A stretch of 64,000 nt of DNA, from positions 434,001 to 498,000 of the forward strand of contig NZ_BMLX01000002.1 of NCBI RefSeq assembly GCF_014645535.1, read 5' to 3'. Shown here piece after piece: positions 56,049 through 64,000 of the stretch (the stretch's first letter is position 1; the number at the start of each line of letters is the position of its first letter). Below the pieces are notes generated by a model, which was not told where the DNA came from, did no database searches, and saw only the letters and a program-made list of their open reading frames with translations. The DNA is from Silvimonas iriomotensis (lineage in GTDB: Bacteria; Pseudomonadota; Gammaproteobacteria; Burkholderiales; Chitinibacteraceae). Both the position numbers and the translations under genes were made by a program.

Positions 56049-58406
56049 ATGGCTTTCTTTCGCAAGAAAAATGTCTCTAACGCCTCGTCGCGCTCTGCCT
56101 TGCCTCCGCAACTGGCCAACGTCCTGCGCGAATCCTGGTGGTTGCTGCTGGTGGCGGCAGTACTTTATCTGGTGCTGGCACTGGCCACCTGGCATGCGGC
56201 AGACCCAGGCTGGTCGCACAGCGCCACCCGCGCCGATGTCCACAACCGTGGCGGCCTGTTTGGCGCATATCTGTCTGACATCCTGCTCTCGGTCTTCGGT
56301 TTTTCTGCCTGGTGGTGGGTGGCATTTTTGTTTGCGGCCATCTGGTGGGGCTATCGCCGGCTGGACCGGGTGAGCGAATCCTCCCGCCCGGTGGTGTTTC
56401 TGGCCTGTGTGGGTTTCCTTGCCATCCTGTTATCCAGCTGCAGCATGGAAGCGCTGCGGCTGCACTCCATTCACTTCAATCTGCCCCTCTCCCCCGGCGG
56501 CGTGCTGGGCCTGGCGCTGGGCGGCTGGCTGTATCACGTGCTGGGTTTTACCGGTGCCACCGTCGCGCTCGCCGCACTGTGGGCCGTGGGCGTATCGCTG
56601 TTTACCGGCTTGTCCTGGCTGGACCTGATGGAACGCATCGGGGCGATTGTGGAATGGGTCGTCCTCAAGGTCATCGATACCTGGCAGGCCGCGCAAGACC
56701 GCCGCATTGGCCGGCAAGCCTCTGTTGCGCGTGAAGAACGCGTCAGCGTAGAGAAGAAAAAGAAAGACGAAGCGCCGCCGCTGGTGATTTCTGAACCCGT
56801 CATGGAAATCCCGGTCGCCAAGGCCGTAGCAAAGGCTGAGGAAAAGAAAGCCGCGCAAGAACAGAAAAAAGCCGTGCAGCCCTCGCTGTTCGAATTTGCT
56901 GACCTGCCGCCAGGCGAGGCCGCCCTGCCCGCGCTCAACCTGCTGACGCCGCCCGTGGCCGCGCAGGAAACCATCAGCCACGAAACACTGGAATTCACCA
57001 GCCGCCTGATCGAACGCAAGCTGGCGGACTTTAATGTCGAAGTCAAAGTGATTGCCGCCTACCCTGGCCCCGTCATCACCCGTTACGAGATCGACCCAGC
57101 CACCGGCGTGAAGGGCTCGCAGATCGTGAACCTGATGAAAGACCTGGCGCGCGCGCTGGGTCTGGTGTCGATCCGCGTGGTGGAAACCATTCCCGGCAAG
57201 ACCTGCATGGGTCTGGAACTACCCAACCCGACGCGGCAGATGATCCGGCTGAGCGAGATCCTCAGTTCCGAGGCATTCCATACCCAAAGCTCCAGACTGA
57301 CCATGGCACTGGGCAAGGACATCACCGGCAAGCCCATCGTCACGGATCTCGCCAAAGCGCCGCACATGCTGGTGGCCGGCACCACGGGTTCGGGCAAGTC
57401 GGTCGGCGTGAACGCCATGATCCTGTCCTTGCTGTACAAGGCCACGCCGGACGAAGTGCGCTTCATCATGGTCGACCCCAAGATGCTGGAACTCTCCGTC
57501 TACGACGGCATTCCGCACCTGCTGGCCCCGGTGGTCACCGACATGAAACTGGCCGCCAACGCGCTCAACTGGTGTGTAGCGGAGATGGAAAAACGCTACC
57601 GCCTGATGAGCGCCATGGGCGTGCGTAACCTGGCCGGCTTCAACCAGAAAGTGAAAGAAGCCGAGAAAGCCGGCAAGCCGCTCAGCAACCCGTTCAGCCT
57701 GACCCCGGACAACCCCGAACCGCTCACGCACCTGCCGTTCGTGGTGGTGGTGGTCGATGAATTTGCCGACCTGATGATGGTGGCGGGCAAGAAGATCGAA
57801 GAACTGATCGCCCGCCTGGCCCAGAAAGCCCGCGCCGCCGGCATCCATTTGATCCTGGCTACCCAGCGCCCCAGCGTGGACGTGATCACCGGCCTGATCA
57901 AGGCCAACATCCCGACGCGCGTGGCGTTCCAGGTCTCGTCCAAGATCGACAGCCGGACCATCCTGGACCAGATGGGCGCCGAAGCCCTGCTGGGCCAGGG
58001 CGACATGCTGTTCCTGCCGCCCGGCACCGGCTACCCGCAACGCGTGCACGGCGCCTTTGTGGCCGATGACGAAGTCCACCGCGTGGTCGAATACCTCAAG
58101 ACCACCGGCGAACCGGACTACGTCGAAGGCATCCTCAACGGCGGCCTTGATGCCGAAGCCGCCGCCGGCAGCAGCGGCGCCCCGTGGGCCGAGGCCGGTG
58201 GCGAGGAAAGCGACCCGCTGTATGACGAAGCGGTATCGTTTGTCCTGAAAAGCCGCCGCGCTTCGATCTCGTCTGTGCAGCGACAACTGCGCATTGGTTA
58301 CAACCGGGCGGCCCGGTTGATTGAGCAGATGGAGAATGCGGGGCTGGTGAGTGCCATGGAGAGTAATGGCAACCGGACGGTGCTGGCGCCGGCTGCGGGG
58401 GAATGA
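56049..58406 (+). CDS. ftsK: DNA translocase FtsK
   Basis: 785 residues. Four N-terminal TM helices (about residues 35-200) anchor it at the septum. A short charged linker follows (about 235-285, much shorter than in E. coli). The RecA-like motor has Walker [14 protein letters not shown] and Walker [15 protein letters not shown]. The C-terminal winged-helix gamma domain ([38 protein letters not shown]) reads KOPS and activates XerCD at dif. Monocistronic; a weak terminator follows. Confidence 0.96.
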   Translation: MAFFRKKNVSNASSRSALPPQLANVLRESWWLLLVAAVLYLVLALATWHAADPGWSHSATRADVHNRGGLFGAYLSDILLSVFGFSAWWWVAFLFAAIWWGYRRLDRVSESSRPVVFLACVGFLAILLSSCSMEALRLHSIHFNLPLSPGGVLGLALGGWLYHVLGFTGATVALAALWAVGVSLFTGLSWLDLMERIGAIVEWVVLKVIDTWQAAQDRRIGRQASVAREERVSVEKKKKDEAPPLVISEPVMEIPVAKAVAKAEEKKAAQEQKKAVQPSLFEFADLPPGEAALPALNLLTPPVAAQETISHETLEFTSRLIERKLADFNVEVKVIAAYPGPVITRYEIDPATGVKGSQIVNLMKDLARALGLVSIRVVETIPGKTCMGLELPNPTRQMIRLSEILSSEAFHTQSSRLTMALGKDITGKPIVTDLAKAPHMLVAGTTGSGKSVGVNAMILSLLYKATPDEVRFIMVDPKMLELSVYDGIPHLLAPVVTDMKLAANALNWCVAEMEKRYRLMSAMGVRNLAGFNQKVKEAEKAGKPLSNPFSLTPDNPEPLTHLPFVVVVVDEFADLMMVAGKKIEELIARLAQKARAAGIHLILATQRPSVDVITGLIKANIPTRVAFQVSSKIDSRTILDQMGAEALLGQGDMLFLPPGTGYPQRVHGAFVADDEVHRVVEYLKTTGEPDYVEGILNGGLDAEAAAGSSGAPWAEAGGEESDPLYDEAVSFVLKSRRASISSVQRQLRIGYNRAARLIEQMENAGLVSAMESNGNRTVLAPAAGE

Positions 58407-58431
58407 GGTTTTTGCTTTTCGGAGCACGGAG

Positions 58432-58458
58432 AAGCGCTGGGGAATCCGGCGCTTTTTT
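58432..58458 (+). terminator. likely terminator after ftsK
   Basis: AAGCGC ... GCGCTT stem with an 11-base loop followed by a T-run, about 25 bases past the stop. The stem is short. Confidence 0.55.
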
Positions 58459-58546
58459 GTTTTTGGGGGGTGTGGGCAGCAAACTATTTTTGCGCGGTGG
58501 CGCGGGGGTGGGCCTGGTTTGCTGAGAGGCTGCACTCCGCTTCGTC

Positions 58547-58566
58547 ATTCCTGCGGAGGCAGGAAT
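58547..58566. repeat. ATTCC palindrome (dRS3-like) after ftsK
   Basis: ATTCCTGC-GGAG-GCAGGAAT, perfect eight-base arms, with the TCGTC and CCAG flanks shared by the other copies. Confidence 0.75.
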
Positions 58567-58621
58567 CCAGTCTGGCCGCCGAAGGTGGCCTTTGGGGGCC
58601 GGAGCCTTGAAAACCTGGACA

Positions 58622-58979
58622 TTTTGTTAGCGCCTTCGGCGCGGGTTTAAAAGCATTTGATACCCGGGGTGCCGGGCCCACCCTACTTTCTTTGCTTCGC
58701 CAAAGAAAGTAGGCAAAGAAAGGCGACCCCAGCCTGGCGGCCCTCCGGGCTTCCCTCAGTCGGTCGGGAGCCTAAGGTCTCCCTCCGCTCCATCGGCGCT
58801 TGGCTTTAATGGGGGAGGAAAGTCAAAAGCAACTACAACGACAACAGCAACAACAACGGCAACAACAACGGCAAAACCCAAACCACAGCAATACCTGCCC
58901 ATGGCAGTGGCAGCGGCAAATCCAACCCGCACCCCATTGACTCGTCATTCCGGACCTCGGCGGCCCCCTTGGCCGGAAT
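58622..58979 (-). repeat. composite intergenic element, copy R3 (inverted) plus ATTCC palindrome
   Basis: Part of the ~1,160-base gene-free stretch between ftsK and the HhH gene. Read on the minus strand: ATTCCGG/CCGGAAT with a long loop (58979-58947); a GTTGTT/GCCGTT-type array (about 58890-58829); a diverged core; hairpin A, CCTACTTTCTTTG-GCGAAG-CAAAGAAAGTAGG (58713-58682); hairpin B, CCCGG/CCGGG (58763-like module at 58663-58676); and hairpin C, GCGCC-GAA-GGCGC (58642-58630). Hairpin A keeps the loop of R1 but has a different, fully paired stem. Confidence 0.8.
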
Positions 58980-59066
58980 CCAGCTGCAATGCATGCAAGC
59001 ACCACGGAACCACCACAAGACGGCCGTGATAGACCACCGAAAGCAGCCCGTTGGGCTGCGGCCTGG

Positions 59067-59550
59067 ATTCCTGCCTTCGCAGGAATGACGAGGTGGTGGG
59101 CTAAACCCACCATTCTTGCGAACGGACGGTTTGCAGGGTCGGGTTGCTTTTGAAGTTGCTTTTGAAGTTGCTTTTGAAGTTGCTTTTGAAGTTGCTGTTG
59201 AAGTTGCTCTTGAACTTGCCGTTGATTTTCGAAGTTGCCGTTGCCTTTGACGTTGAGCCCCCTTGACTGCGCCGAGCATCGCAGCAAGGCGCGGGGTTTC
59301 GGCGGAGGGGTGTTTGAGCGAAGCGAGTTCCCGCAGCCAGCCGCGCCTTGCGAGAAGCGCAGGGAACCCCGAAGGGGCGCCGTCGCAGGGGTCGCCTTTC
59401 TTTTGGTTACTTTTCTTTGGCGAAGCAAAGAAAAGTAACGTGCTCCGGCCACCGCCGGTATCAAAACACCGCGCCGTCAGGCGCTAACAAGAGGTTAAGC
59501 TTCCACAGCCAGCCAAGTTGGATTATCGCCACCCCTCCAAATCCACCCTC
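59067..59550 (+). repeat. composite intergenic element, copy R4
   Basis: Order as in R1. ATTCC palindrome with perfect arms (59067-59086). A 12-base array of four exact GTTGCTTTTGAA units plus diverged ones (59143-59240). Core with an 11-bp helix GCAAGGCGCGG/CCGCGCCTTGC (59284-59294 with 59341-59351). Hairpin A identical to R1 (59406-59439). Hairpin B (59445-59458). Hairpin C, GCGCC-GTCA-GGCGC (59471-59484). A degenerate palindrome D (about 59519-59548). The core is almost the same as R1, with the main differences falling in the two paired arms. Confidence 0.85.
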
Positions 59551-59567
59551 CCACTTCCCTCTGGCAA

Positions 59568-59873
59568 TCAAACCACCGTGTCGTCAGGCACCAACAAAGC
59601 CCCCTTCCGTTCAGCAGTAAAATCCCACCACACCCGCGCCTCCCCGCCCTCCATAAACCGCACAGCCGAAATAAACACATCAATCACACAAGGATCATGC
59701 CGCTCCCCCGTCCTGGCACAAAGCGCCTCATACAACACATAAGGATCACGGCCAGACAACTGCTCAGGCCGGCTTATCCCCAGCAACTGCAGATCCGCCG
59801 CCATGGCCGGCCCGATATTGGGCAGGTCAGTCAACAGCACCACGCGTTCACGCTTTACCCTGGCTGGATGCAT
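59568..59873 (-). CDS. helix-hairpin-helix protein, Cdd1/pathogenicity-locus family
   Basis: 101 residues. The HhH region VVLLTDLPNIGPAMAADLQLLGISRPEQLSGRDPYVLYEALC is the Cdd1 (pathogenicity locus) pattern. CVIDVFISAVRFMEGGEARVWWDFTAERKG completes the family. These small proteins have a predicted nucleic-acid-binding fold like TfoX C-terminal domains, but no proven role. The 3' end abuts copy R4 of the composite repeat. It is transcribed toward ftsK. Confidence 0.85.
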   Translation of the reverse strand: MHPARVKRERVVLLTDLPNIGPAMAADLQLLGISRPEQLSGRDPYVLYEALCARTGERHDPCVIDVFISAVRFMEGGEARVWWDFTAERKGALLVPDDTVV

Positions 59874-60186
59874 ACAACAACTCCGGAATCAAAGACGGAC
59901 AGGCTTGTCATTTCGTCACAAAAATTTAACCAGCCCACCACACATCCCATCACAACTATTCCCAAATACGCCTTTGCGCTTTAGCATACGCGTCCGACAT
60001 CACGAAACCGGGCGCCGCAGGCCAAAGCCGCAACGCTTCTGGCCTGGGACCGACAAGACTTAACTGCTTGTTTACACAGCACAGCCCTGTCGCGTGTAGA
60101 ATATGTCGCCCGCTGATTTGGCTTGAACAAATAGACCAAGTCGTGATATAAATCGTGTTTTTTCCAGAAGTCAGGGAATCCTAACC
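59874..60186. promoter_or_regulatory. divergent promoter region of the HhH gene and rpmB
   Basis: About 310 bases with no supported gene. TTTACA (60071-60076) and TAGAAT (60097-60102) are the best promoter-like hexamers for rpmB-rpmG, though their 20-base spacing is long. The ~85-base leader before rpmB shows no clear hairpin. Confidence 0.35.
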
Positions 60187-60420
60187 ATGGCACGTGTCTG
60201 CAAAGTCACCGGCAAGCGTCCGATGACCGGGAACAATGTTTCCCACGCCAACAACAAAACCAAGCGTCGTTTCCTCCCGAACCTGCAATCTCGCCGTTTC
60301 TGGGTTGAAAGCGAAAACCGTTGGGTGCGCCTGCGCGTATCCAATGCTGCCCTGCGCACCATCGACAAGAACGGCATCGACGCCGTCCTGGCTGACCTGC
60401 GCGCCCGCGGCGAACTGTAA
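60187..60420 (+). CDS. rpmB: 50S ribosomal protein L28
   Basis: 77 residues, starts [20 protein letters not shown], with [30 protein letters not shown], the standard bacterial L28 sequence. It is the first gene of the rpmB-rpmG pair. It lacks the extra zinc CxxC set, so it is the zinc-independent form. Confidence 0.98.
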   Translation: MARVCKVTGKRPMTGNNVSHANNKTKRRFLPNLQSRRFWVESENRWVRLRVSNAALRTIDKNGIDAVLADLRARGEL

Positions 60421-60434
60421 CCAGGTAAACGATC

Positions 60435-60590
60435 ATGCGTGAAAAAATCAAGCTCGAATCCAGCGCCGGTACCGGTCACTTCTACACCACGACCAAGAAC
60501 AAGCGCACCACTCCCGAAAAACTCGAGATCAAGAAGTACGATCCGGTTGTTCGCAAGCACGTGATTTACAAGGAAATCAAGCTGAAGTAA
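60435..60590 (+). CDS. rpmG: 50S ribosomal protein L33
   Basis: 51 residues, beginning [20 protein letters not shown] and ending [11 protein letters not shown]. The family block [22 protein letters not shown] is present. There are no CxxC pairs, so it is the zinc-free type. It starts 14 bases after rpmB and ends ahead of a strong terminator. Confidence 0.98.
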   Translation: MREKIKLESSAGTGHFYTTTKNKRTTPEKLEIKKYDPVVRKHVIYKEIKLK

Positions 60591-60648
60591 TTCAGCTTCG
60601 TCGTTGGCTTTTCCAACGGCAAACGGATTCCCTGGTCCCGTGCCGGAA

Positions 60649-60682
60649 ATAAAAAACCCGCTCATCGAGCGGGTTTTTTATT
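60649..60682. terminator. bidirectional terminator after rpmG
   Basis: CCCGCTC-ATC-GAGCGGG stem between A-run and T-run, between rpmG (+) and the LysR gene (-). Confidence 0.9.
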
Positions 60683-60730
60683 TGTCGCGCCGAGATGCCC
60701 CATGCGCGGCGGGCCAGCCGCGCAACAGGC

Positions 60731-61618
60731 TTATTCCGGCATCCAGACCTCGCGCAGGGTATCAAGCAGCATCGCGATCATCGGGTCGCTCTGGCGCTCT
60801 GCCGAATACAGGAACTGCAGCGGCGCTGAGATCGCAATCTCGCCACCGCGCCACAGAACGATCGAGCCATCTGCGGCAAAGCGCCGCGCCGTGCGCTCGG
60901 CCAGCAAGGAAATCCCCAAGCCAGCTTTGACGAGTTCGACCAGCGTGCCTTCGTCGTCAAACTCCCCCACCCGCTTGGGCGAGATATTGTGGGTGCGCCA
61001 CAATTCCTGGGTAATGCCGCACAGACTCATGAATTGCGACAAACCCAGCCAGGGCAGTTTGCCCAGGGTTTTCCAGTCTGCTTCATGGTGTTCATGCCCC
61101 ATGGCGGGCGGCATGGCCACGCAGAAACCCAGTTCAGCCAGTTGCACCGTATTCACGTTCTGAAACGGGTTACGGCCAAAATAAAAACCGCCATCCAGAA
61201 TCTTTTTACGCACGTCGTTAAGAATGACGCCAGAGATGCCGTGCGTGGTCTGTACGGTAATCAGCGGGCAACGCTGGCGCAGCAAAGCCAGCCATGGGCC
61301 GATGCGCAGGCGGGCCGGCACGCCGACCGTACCAATGCGGATCTTGCCGCGCGGCTCTGCCGACATGGATTTGGCGCGGTACAGCATATCGCGGGAGACC
61401 GAGAGGATGTGCTCGGCATCGGGCAGGAACGCCTTGCCGGCTTCAGTCAGTTGCACGCCGCCGGGGTAGCGTTCAAACAGCGACATGCCCAGTTCTTCTT
61501 CCAGCGCCTTGATCTGGGCGGTGACGGCTGGTTGGGAAAGATGCAACAGCTCGGCCGCCTGCGTCAGGTGGCCCTGCTGTGCAACCGCAACAAATGTACG
61601 CAGTTGATAGATTTCCAT
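60731..61618 (-). CDS. LysR family transcriptional regulator
   Basis: 295 residues from the ATG at 61618. N-terminal HTH MEIYQLRTFVAVAQQGHLTQAAELLHLSQPAVTAQIKALEEELG, followed by a type-2 periplasmic-like effector domain (GKIRIGTVGVPARLRIGPWLALL). A longer frame exists upstream but runs through the operator region. It is divergent from yjcH-actP, so it probably controls acetate uptake and itself. The effector is unknown. Two inverted repeats lie in the shared promoter region. Confidence 0.92.
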   Translation of the reverse strand: MEIYQLRTFVAVAQQGHLTQAAELLHLSQPAVTAQIKALEEELGMSLFERYPGGVQLTEAGKAFLPDAEHILSVSRDMLYRAKSMSAEPRGKIRIGTVGVPARLRIGPWLALLRQRCPLITVQTTHGISGVILNDVRKKILDGGFYFGRNPFQNVNTVQLAELGFCVAMPPAMGHEHHEADWKTLGKLPWLGLSQFMSLCGITQELWRTHNISPKRVGEFDDEGTLVELVKAGLGISLLAERTARRFAADGSIVLWRGGEIAISAPLQFLYSAERQSDPMIAMLLDTLREVWMPE

Positions 61619-61670
61619 ATGCCCGATTATTGCGCAGATCGCTGGCGGGTGCCGCAAAGCTGTGCGGCAT

Positions 61671-61722
61671 GTAGTTGCAATCAAGCAACTACGCCACTTT
61701 GCGTAAGATTCGTGCAACGCAA
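61671..61722. promoter_or_regulatory. candidate LysR operators between the regulator and yjcH
   Basis: IR1: GTAGTTGC-AATCAA-GCAACTAC (61671-61692), perfect eight-base arms with the TTGC-N6-GCAA core. IR2: TTGCGT-N12-ACGCAA (61699-61722). The pair, about 50 bases upstream of the regulator gene and on the same helical face range, fits the recognition plus activation sites of LysR proteins. Confidence 0.55.
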
Positions 61723-61882
61723 CATAAGCATTCCTGATTTCGCACATCAAAATTTGCAATTAGCTTATGCCTGGCGCTGCTCATACATTAGCCGTGGGCC
61801 TTGTACGCATGGACCAAGCACGTCGGGAGAGCGTGCCCGTGCACCAATGCAGGGTGTTCCGCACTGATGAGAGGAGAGCAAC

Positions 61883-62194
61883 ATGGATGACCAGGTGATT
61901 CAAAGAATCCAGGACAATCCCAAGTTCCACGAACTGGTACAGAAGAAAAGCAGTTTGAGCTGGTTGTTGACGGCGGTAATCCTCGTGGCCTATTTCGGGC
62001 TGATCCTGATGATTGCCTTTGAGCCTGCCGTGCTGGGCGCCCCCGTGTCTGCAGGCGGGGTCATGACGCTGGGCATTCCGCTTGGCCTTGCGCTGATTGT
62101 TCTGGCATTTGTGTTGACCGGCATTTACGTACGCCGCGCCAACAATGAGTTTGATCAGCTCAATCAACAACTTGTCGAGGATGCACGTCGATGA
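61883..62194 (+). CDS. yjcH: DUF485 membrane protein YjcH
   Basis: 103 residues with two TM helices (about 25-50 and 62-88). The N-terminus [40 protein letters not shown] is the DUF485 pattern. It is the constant upstream partner of actP. AGAGGAG gives a clear ribosome site. The stop overlaps the actP ATG by four bases. Its role is probably assembly or regulation of ActP. Confidence 0.95.
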   Translation: MDDQVIQRIQDNPKFHELVQKKSSLSWLLTAVILVAYFGLILMIAFEPAVLGAPVSAGGVMTLGIPLGLALIVLAFVLTGIYVRRANNEFDQLNQQLVEDARR

Positions 62195-63876
62195 AAACAG
62201 GTATCGTCAACCGCCTGGGTCTGGCTGCGCTGACCCTGGGTACCAGCCTGCAGAGCATGGCTGCCGGCGCGCTGGAAGGCCCGGTCACCCAGCGTGCCAC
62301 CAACTGGCACGCCATCATCATGTTTGTCATTTTTGTCGCGTTTACCCTGGGCATTACTTACTGGGCCTCGCGACGCACCCGTTCCGCCAAAGACTTCTAT
62401 GCCGCTGGCGGCGGTATTACCGGCCTGCAAAACGGCCTGGCGATTGCCGGCGACTACATGTCTGCCGCGTCGTTTCTGGGCATTTCGGCCATGGTGTTCA
62501 CCAAGGGCTACGATGGCCTGATCTACTCGCTGGGTTTCCTGGTGGGCTGGCCGCTGATCACCTTCCTGGTAGCCGAGCGCTTGCGCAACCTGGGTAAGTA
62601 CACTTTTGCCGATGTCGCTTCTTACCGTCTGCAGCAAACCCCGATCCGCACCTTTGCGGCCGTGGGTACGCTGGTGGTGGTCACGCTGTACCTGATCGCC
62701 CAGATGGTGGGCGCGGGTGCGCTGATCCAGTTGCTGTTTGGTCTGCCGTATTCCTACGCCGTGGTCATCGTCGGCGTGCTGATGGTGCTGTACGTCACCT
62801 TCGGCGGCATGCTGGCAACCACCTGGGTGCAGATCATCAAGGCGGTCATGTTGCTTGCTGGTGCCACCTTCATGGCGTTCATGGTGCTTTCTGCCGCCGG
62901 CTTTAGCCTGGACAACCTGTTTGCTGCTGCGATCAAGGTGCACCCGAAAGCCGCCGCCATCATGGCACCGGGTAACGGCGCGCCGATCGAGACGATCTCA
63001 CTGGGCGTGGGCCTGATGTTTGGTACGGCTGGCCTGCCGCACATCCTGATGCGCTTTTTCACGGTGAAAGACGCCAAGGAAGCCCGCAAGTCGGTGTTCT
63101 TTGCCACGGGTTTCATCGGTTACTTCTACATCCTGACCTTCATCATCGGCTTTGGCGCGATCATGCTGGTCATGGGCAAGCCGGAGTACACCACTACCGT
63201 GATGGAAAAGGGCAAGGCCGTGACGCAACTGATTGGGGGCGCCAACATGCCGGCCATTCACCTGGCTGATGCTGTCGGTGGCGACCTGTTCCAGGGCTTT
63301 ATCTCGGCCGTGGCCTTTGCCACCATCCTGGCCGTGGTTTCCGGCCTGACACTGTCGGGCGCCTCGGCGGTATCGCATGATCTGTACGCCAACGTGTTTG
63401 CCCGTGGCCATGCCAATGAAGCCAAGGAAATCCGCGTGTCCAAGTACGCCACGCTGACCCTGGGTGTGATCGCCATCCTGTTGGGCATTGCCTTCCAGAA
63501 GACCAACGTGGCGTTCATGGTAGGTCTGGCGTTCTCGGTTGCGGCTTCGGCCAACTTCCCGGTGCTGTTCACGTCCATGTTCTGGCGTGGCCTGACTACC
63601 CGTGGCGCCGTCACAGGCGGCTCGGTCGGCCTGATCTGCGCTGTGGGCATGATCGTGACCGGCCCGACGGTGTGGGTGAAGATTCTGGGCAATGCGGCAC
63701 CAATCTTCCCGTATGACAACCCGTCGATCTTCTCCATGCCGCTGGCGTTCTTCGTGATCTACGTGGTGTCCAAACTGGATACCAGCGCCGCAGCGCAGCG
63801 CGAGCACGCTGCCTTCCCGGCCCAGTTTGTGCGCTCCATGACGGGCGTTGGGGCAGAAGGCGCCGCCAAGCACTAA
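62191..63876 (+). CDS. actP: cation/acetate symporter ActP
   Basis: 561 residues. A signal-peptide-like first segment ([17 protein letters not shown]) is typical of ActP. About thirteen TM helices of the sodium:solute symporter (SSS) family follow: [50 protein letters not shown] and [35 protein letters not shown] are the family blocks. It takes up acetate, glycolate and similar short acids with Na+ or H+. acs is not adjacent here, unlike E. coli. Confidence 0.96.
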   Translation: MKTGIVNRLGLAALTLGTSLQSMAAGALEGPVTQRATNWHAIIMFVIFVAFTLGITYWASRRTRSAKDFYAAGGGITGLQNGLAIAGDYMSAASFLGISAMVFTKGYDGLIYSLGFLVGWPLITFLVAERLRNLGKYTFADVASYRLQQTPIRTFAAVGTLVVVTLYLIAQMVGAGALIQLLFGLPYSYAVVIVGVLMVLYVTFGGMLATTWVQIIKAVMLLAGATFMAFMVLSAAGFSLDNLFAAAIKVHPKAAAIMAPGNGAPIETISLGVGLMFGTAGLPHILMRFFTVKDAKEARKSVFFATGFIGYFYILTFIIGFGAIMLVMGKPEYTTTVMEKGKAVTQLIGGANMPAIHLADAVGGDLFQGFISAVAFATILAVVSGLTLSGASAVSHDLYANVFARGHANEAKEIRVSKYATLTLGVIAILLGIAFQKTNVAFMVGLAFSVAASANFPVLFTSMFWRGLTTRGAVTGGSVGLICAVGMIVTGPTVWVKILGNAAPIFPYDNPSIFSMPLAFFVIYVVSKLDTSAAAQREHAAFPAQFVRSMTGVGAEGAAKH

Positions 63877-63962
63877 CAAGACGTTGTCACCGTAACAACA
63901 GGATGGATGGACAGAGCGAGACCTCAAAAGAAGGTACGACACTGCAAACAAGAAGAAGAAAC

Positions 63963-63992
63963 GAAAACGCCCCGCACTGCGGGGCGTTTTCC
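63963..63992 (+). terminator. intrinsic terminator after actP
   Basis: AACGCCCCGC-ACT-GCGGGGCGTT stem followed by a short T-run, at the right end of the window. Confidence 0.85.
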
Positions 63993-64000
63993 ATTTCAGC

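Noticed and set aside
58407-59567. CRISPR array or clustered direct repeats in the desert after ftsK
   Set aside because: Repeat units are 6 or 12 bases with no spacers, and the larger repeats are hairpin modules. No cas genes are present.

Overview
The window is a chromosomal, GC-rich stretch of about 64 kb, densely packed with housekeeping genes. It reads as a betaproteobacterium of the order Neisseriales (Chitinibacteraceae/Chromobacteriaceae-like). That is inferred from gene families and order: queA-tgt-yajC-secD-secF, aroQ-accB-accC-prmA followed by a DUF3426 protein and tpx, fur-aat-bpt, bamE-dapB, the proteasome-like protein BPH typical of betaproteobacteria, and a complete kdp locus. 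No rRNA or tRNA gene, CRISPR array, transposase or prophage was recognised. The species cannot be fixed from the sequence alone.

Layout. 0-5.4 kb: 3' part of an SDR epimerase, adhP, the PilZ protein ycgR, a SCO protein, and a tight dedA-bioC-bioD operon (minus strand). 5.4-11.1 kb: queA-tgt-yajC-secD-secF (minus). 11.3-20.5 kb: aroQ-accBC-prmA, then nsrR and dinF on the opposite strand, then a zinc-ribbon DUF3426 protein, tpx, nudK and a DeoR regulator. 21-30 kb: the K+ uptake locus kdp(small ORF)-F-A-B-C-D-E (minus). 30-41 kb: an AT-rich stretch, a lipoprotein, a gamma carbonic anhydrase, prlC, the N-degron transferases aat and bpt next to fur, bamE-dapB, cytochrome b561, a flavoprotein and trpS. 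41-47.6 kb: DUF924, a TauT/SsuABC-like importer, a pncC-BPH-hslO proteostasis group and orn. 47.7-51.9 kb: DoxX and a periplasmic FAD dehydrogenase complex (small subunit, GMC subunit, triheme cytochrome). 52-58.4 kb: an M48 peptidase, rsgA, fliA, a motA-type stator gene and ftsK. 58.4-59.6 kb: a repeat-filled desert. 59.6-64 kb: an HhH protein, rpmB-rpmG, and a LysR regulator divergent from yjcH-actP.

Two signals stand out. First, the trpS leader holds a 16-codon peptide (MILITKPAFTHWWRSI) with tandem Trp codons, followed by mutually exclusive hairpins and an intrinsic terminator. This is a trpL-like transcription attenuator, but in front of tryptophanyl-tRNA synthetase. Second, four copies of a modular intergenic element (about 20.6-21.1, 24.5-25.0, 58.6-58.9 and 59.1-59.5 kb) carry ordered hairpins whose arms differ between copies yet stay complementary. 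That is compensatory change, so structure seems to be selected. Two copies bracket kdpDE. A (TTGGGG)n array beside one of them forms the last codons of kdpC.

Start codons were chosen by ribosome-binding sites and family length. Functions rest on recognisable motifs. Regulatory calls are inference unless stated otherwise.
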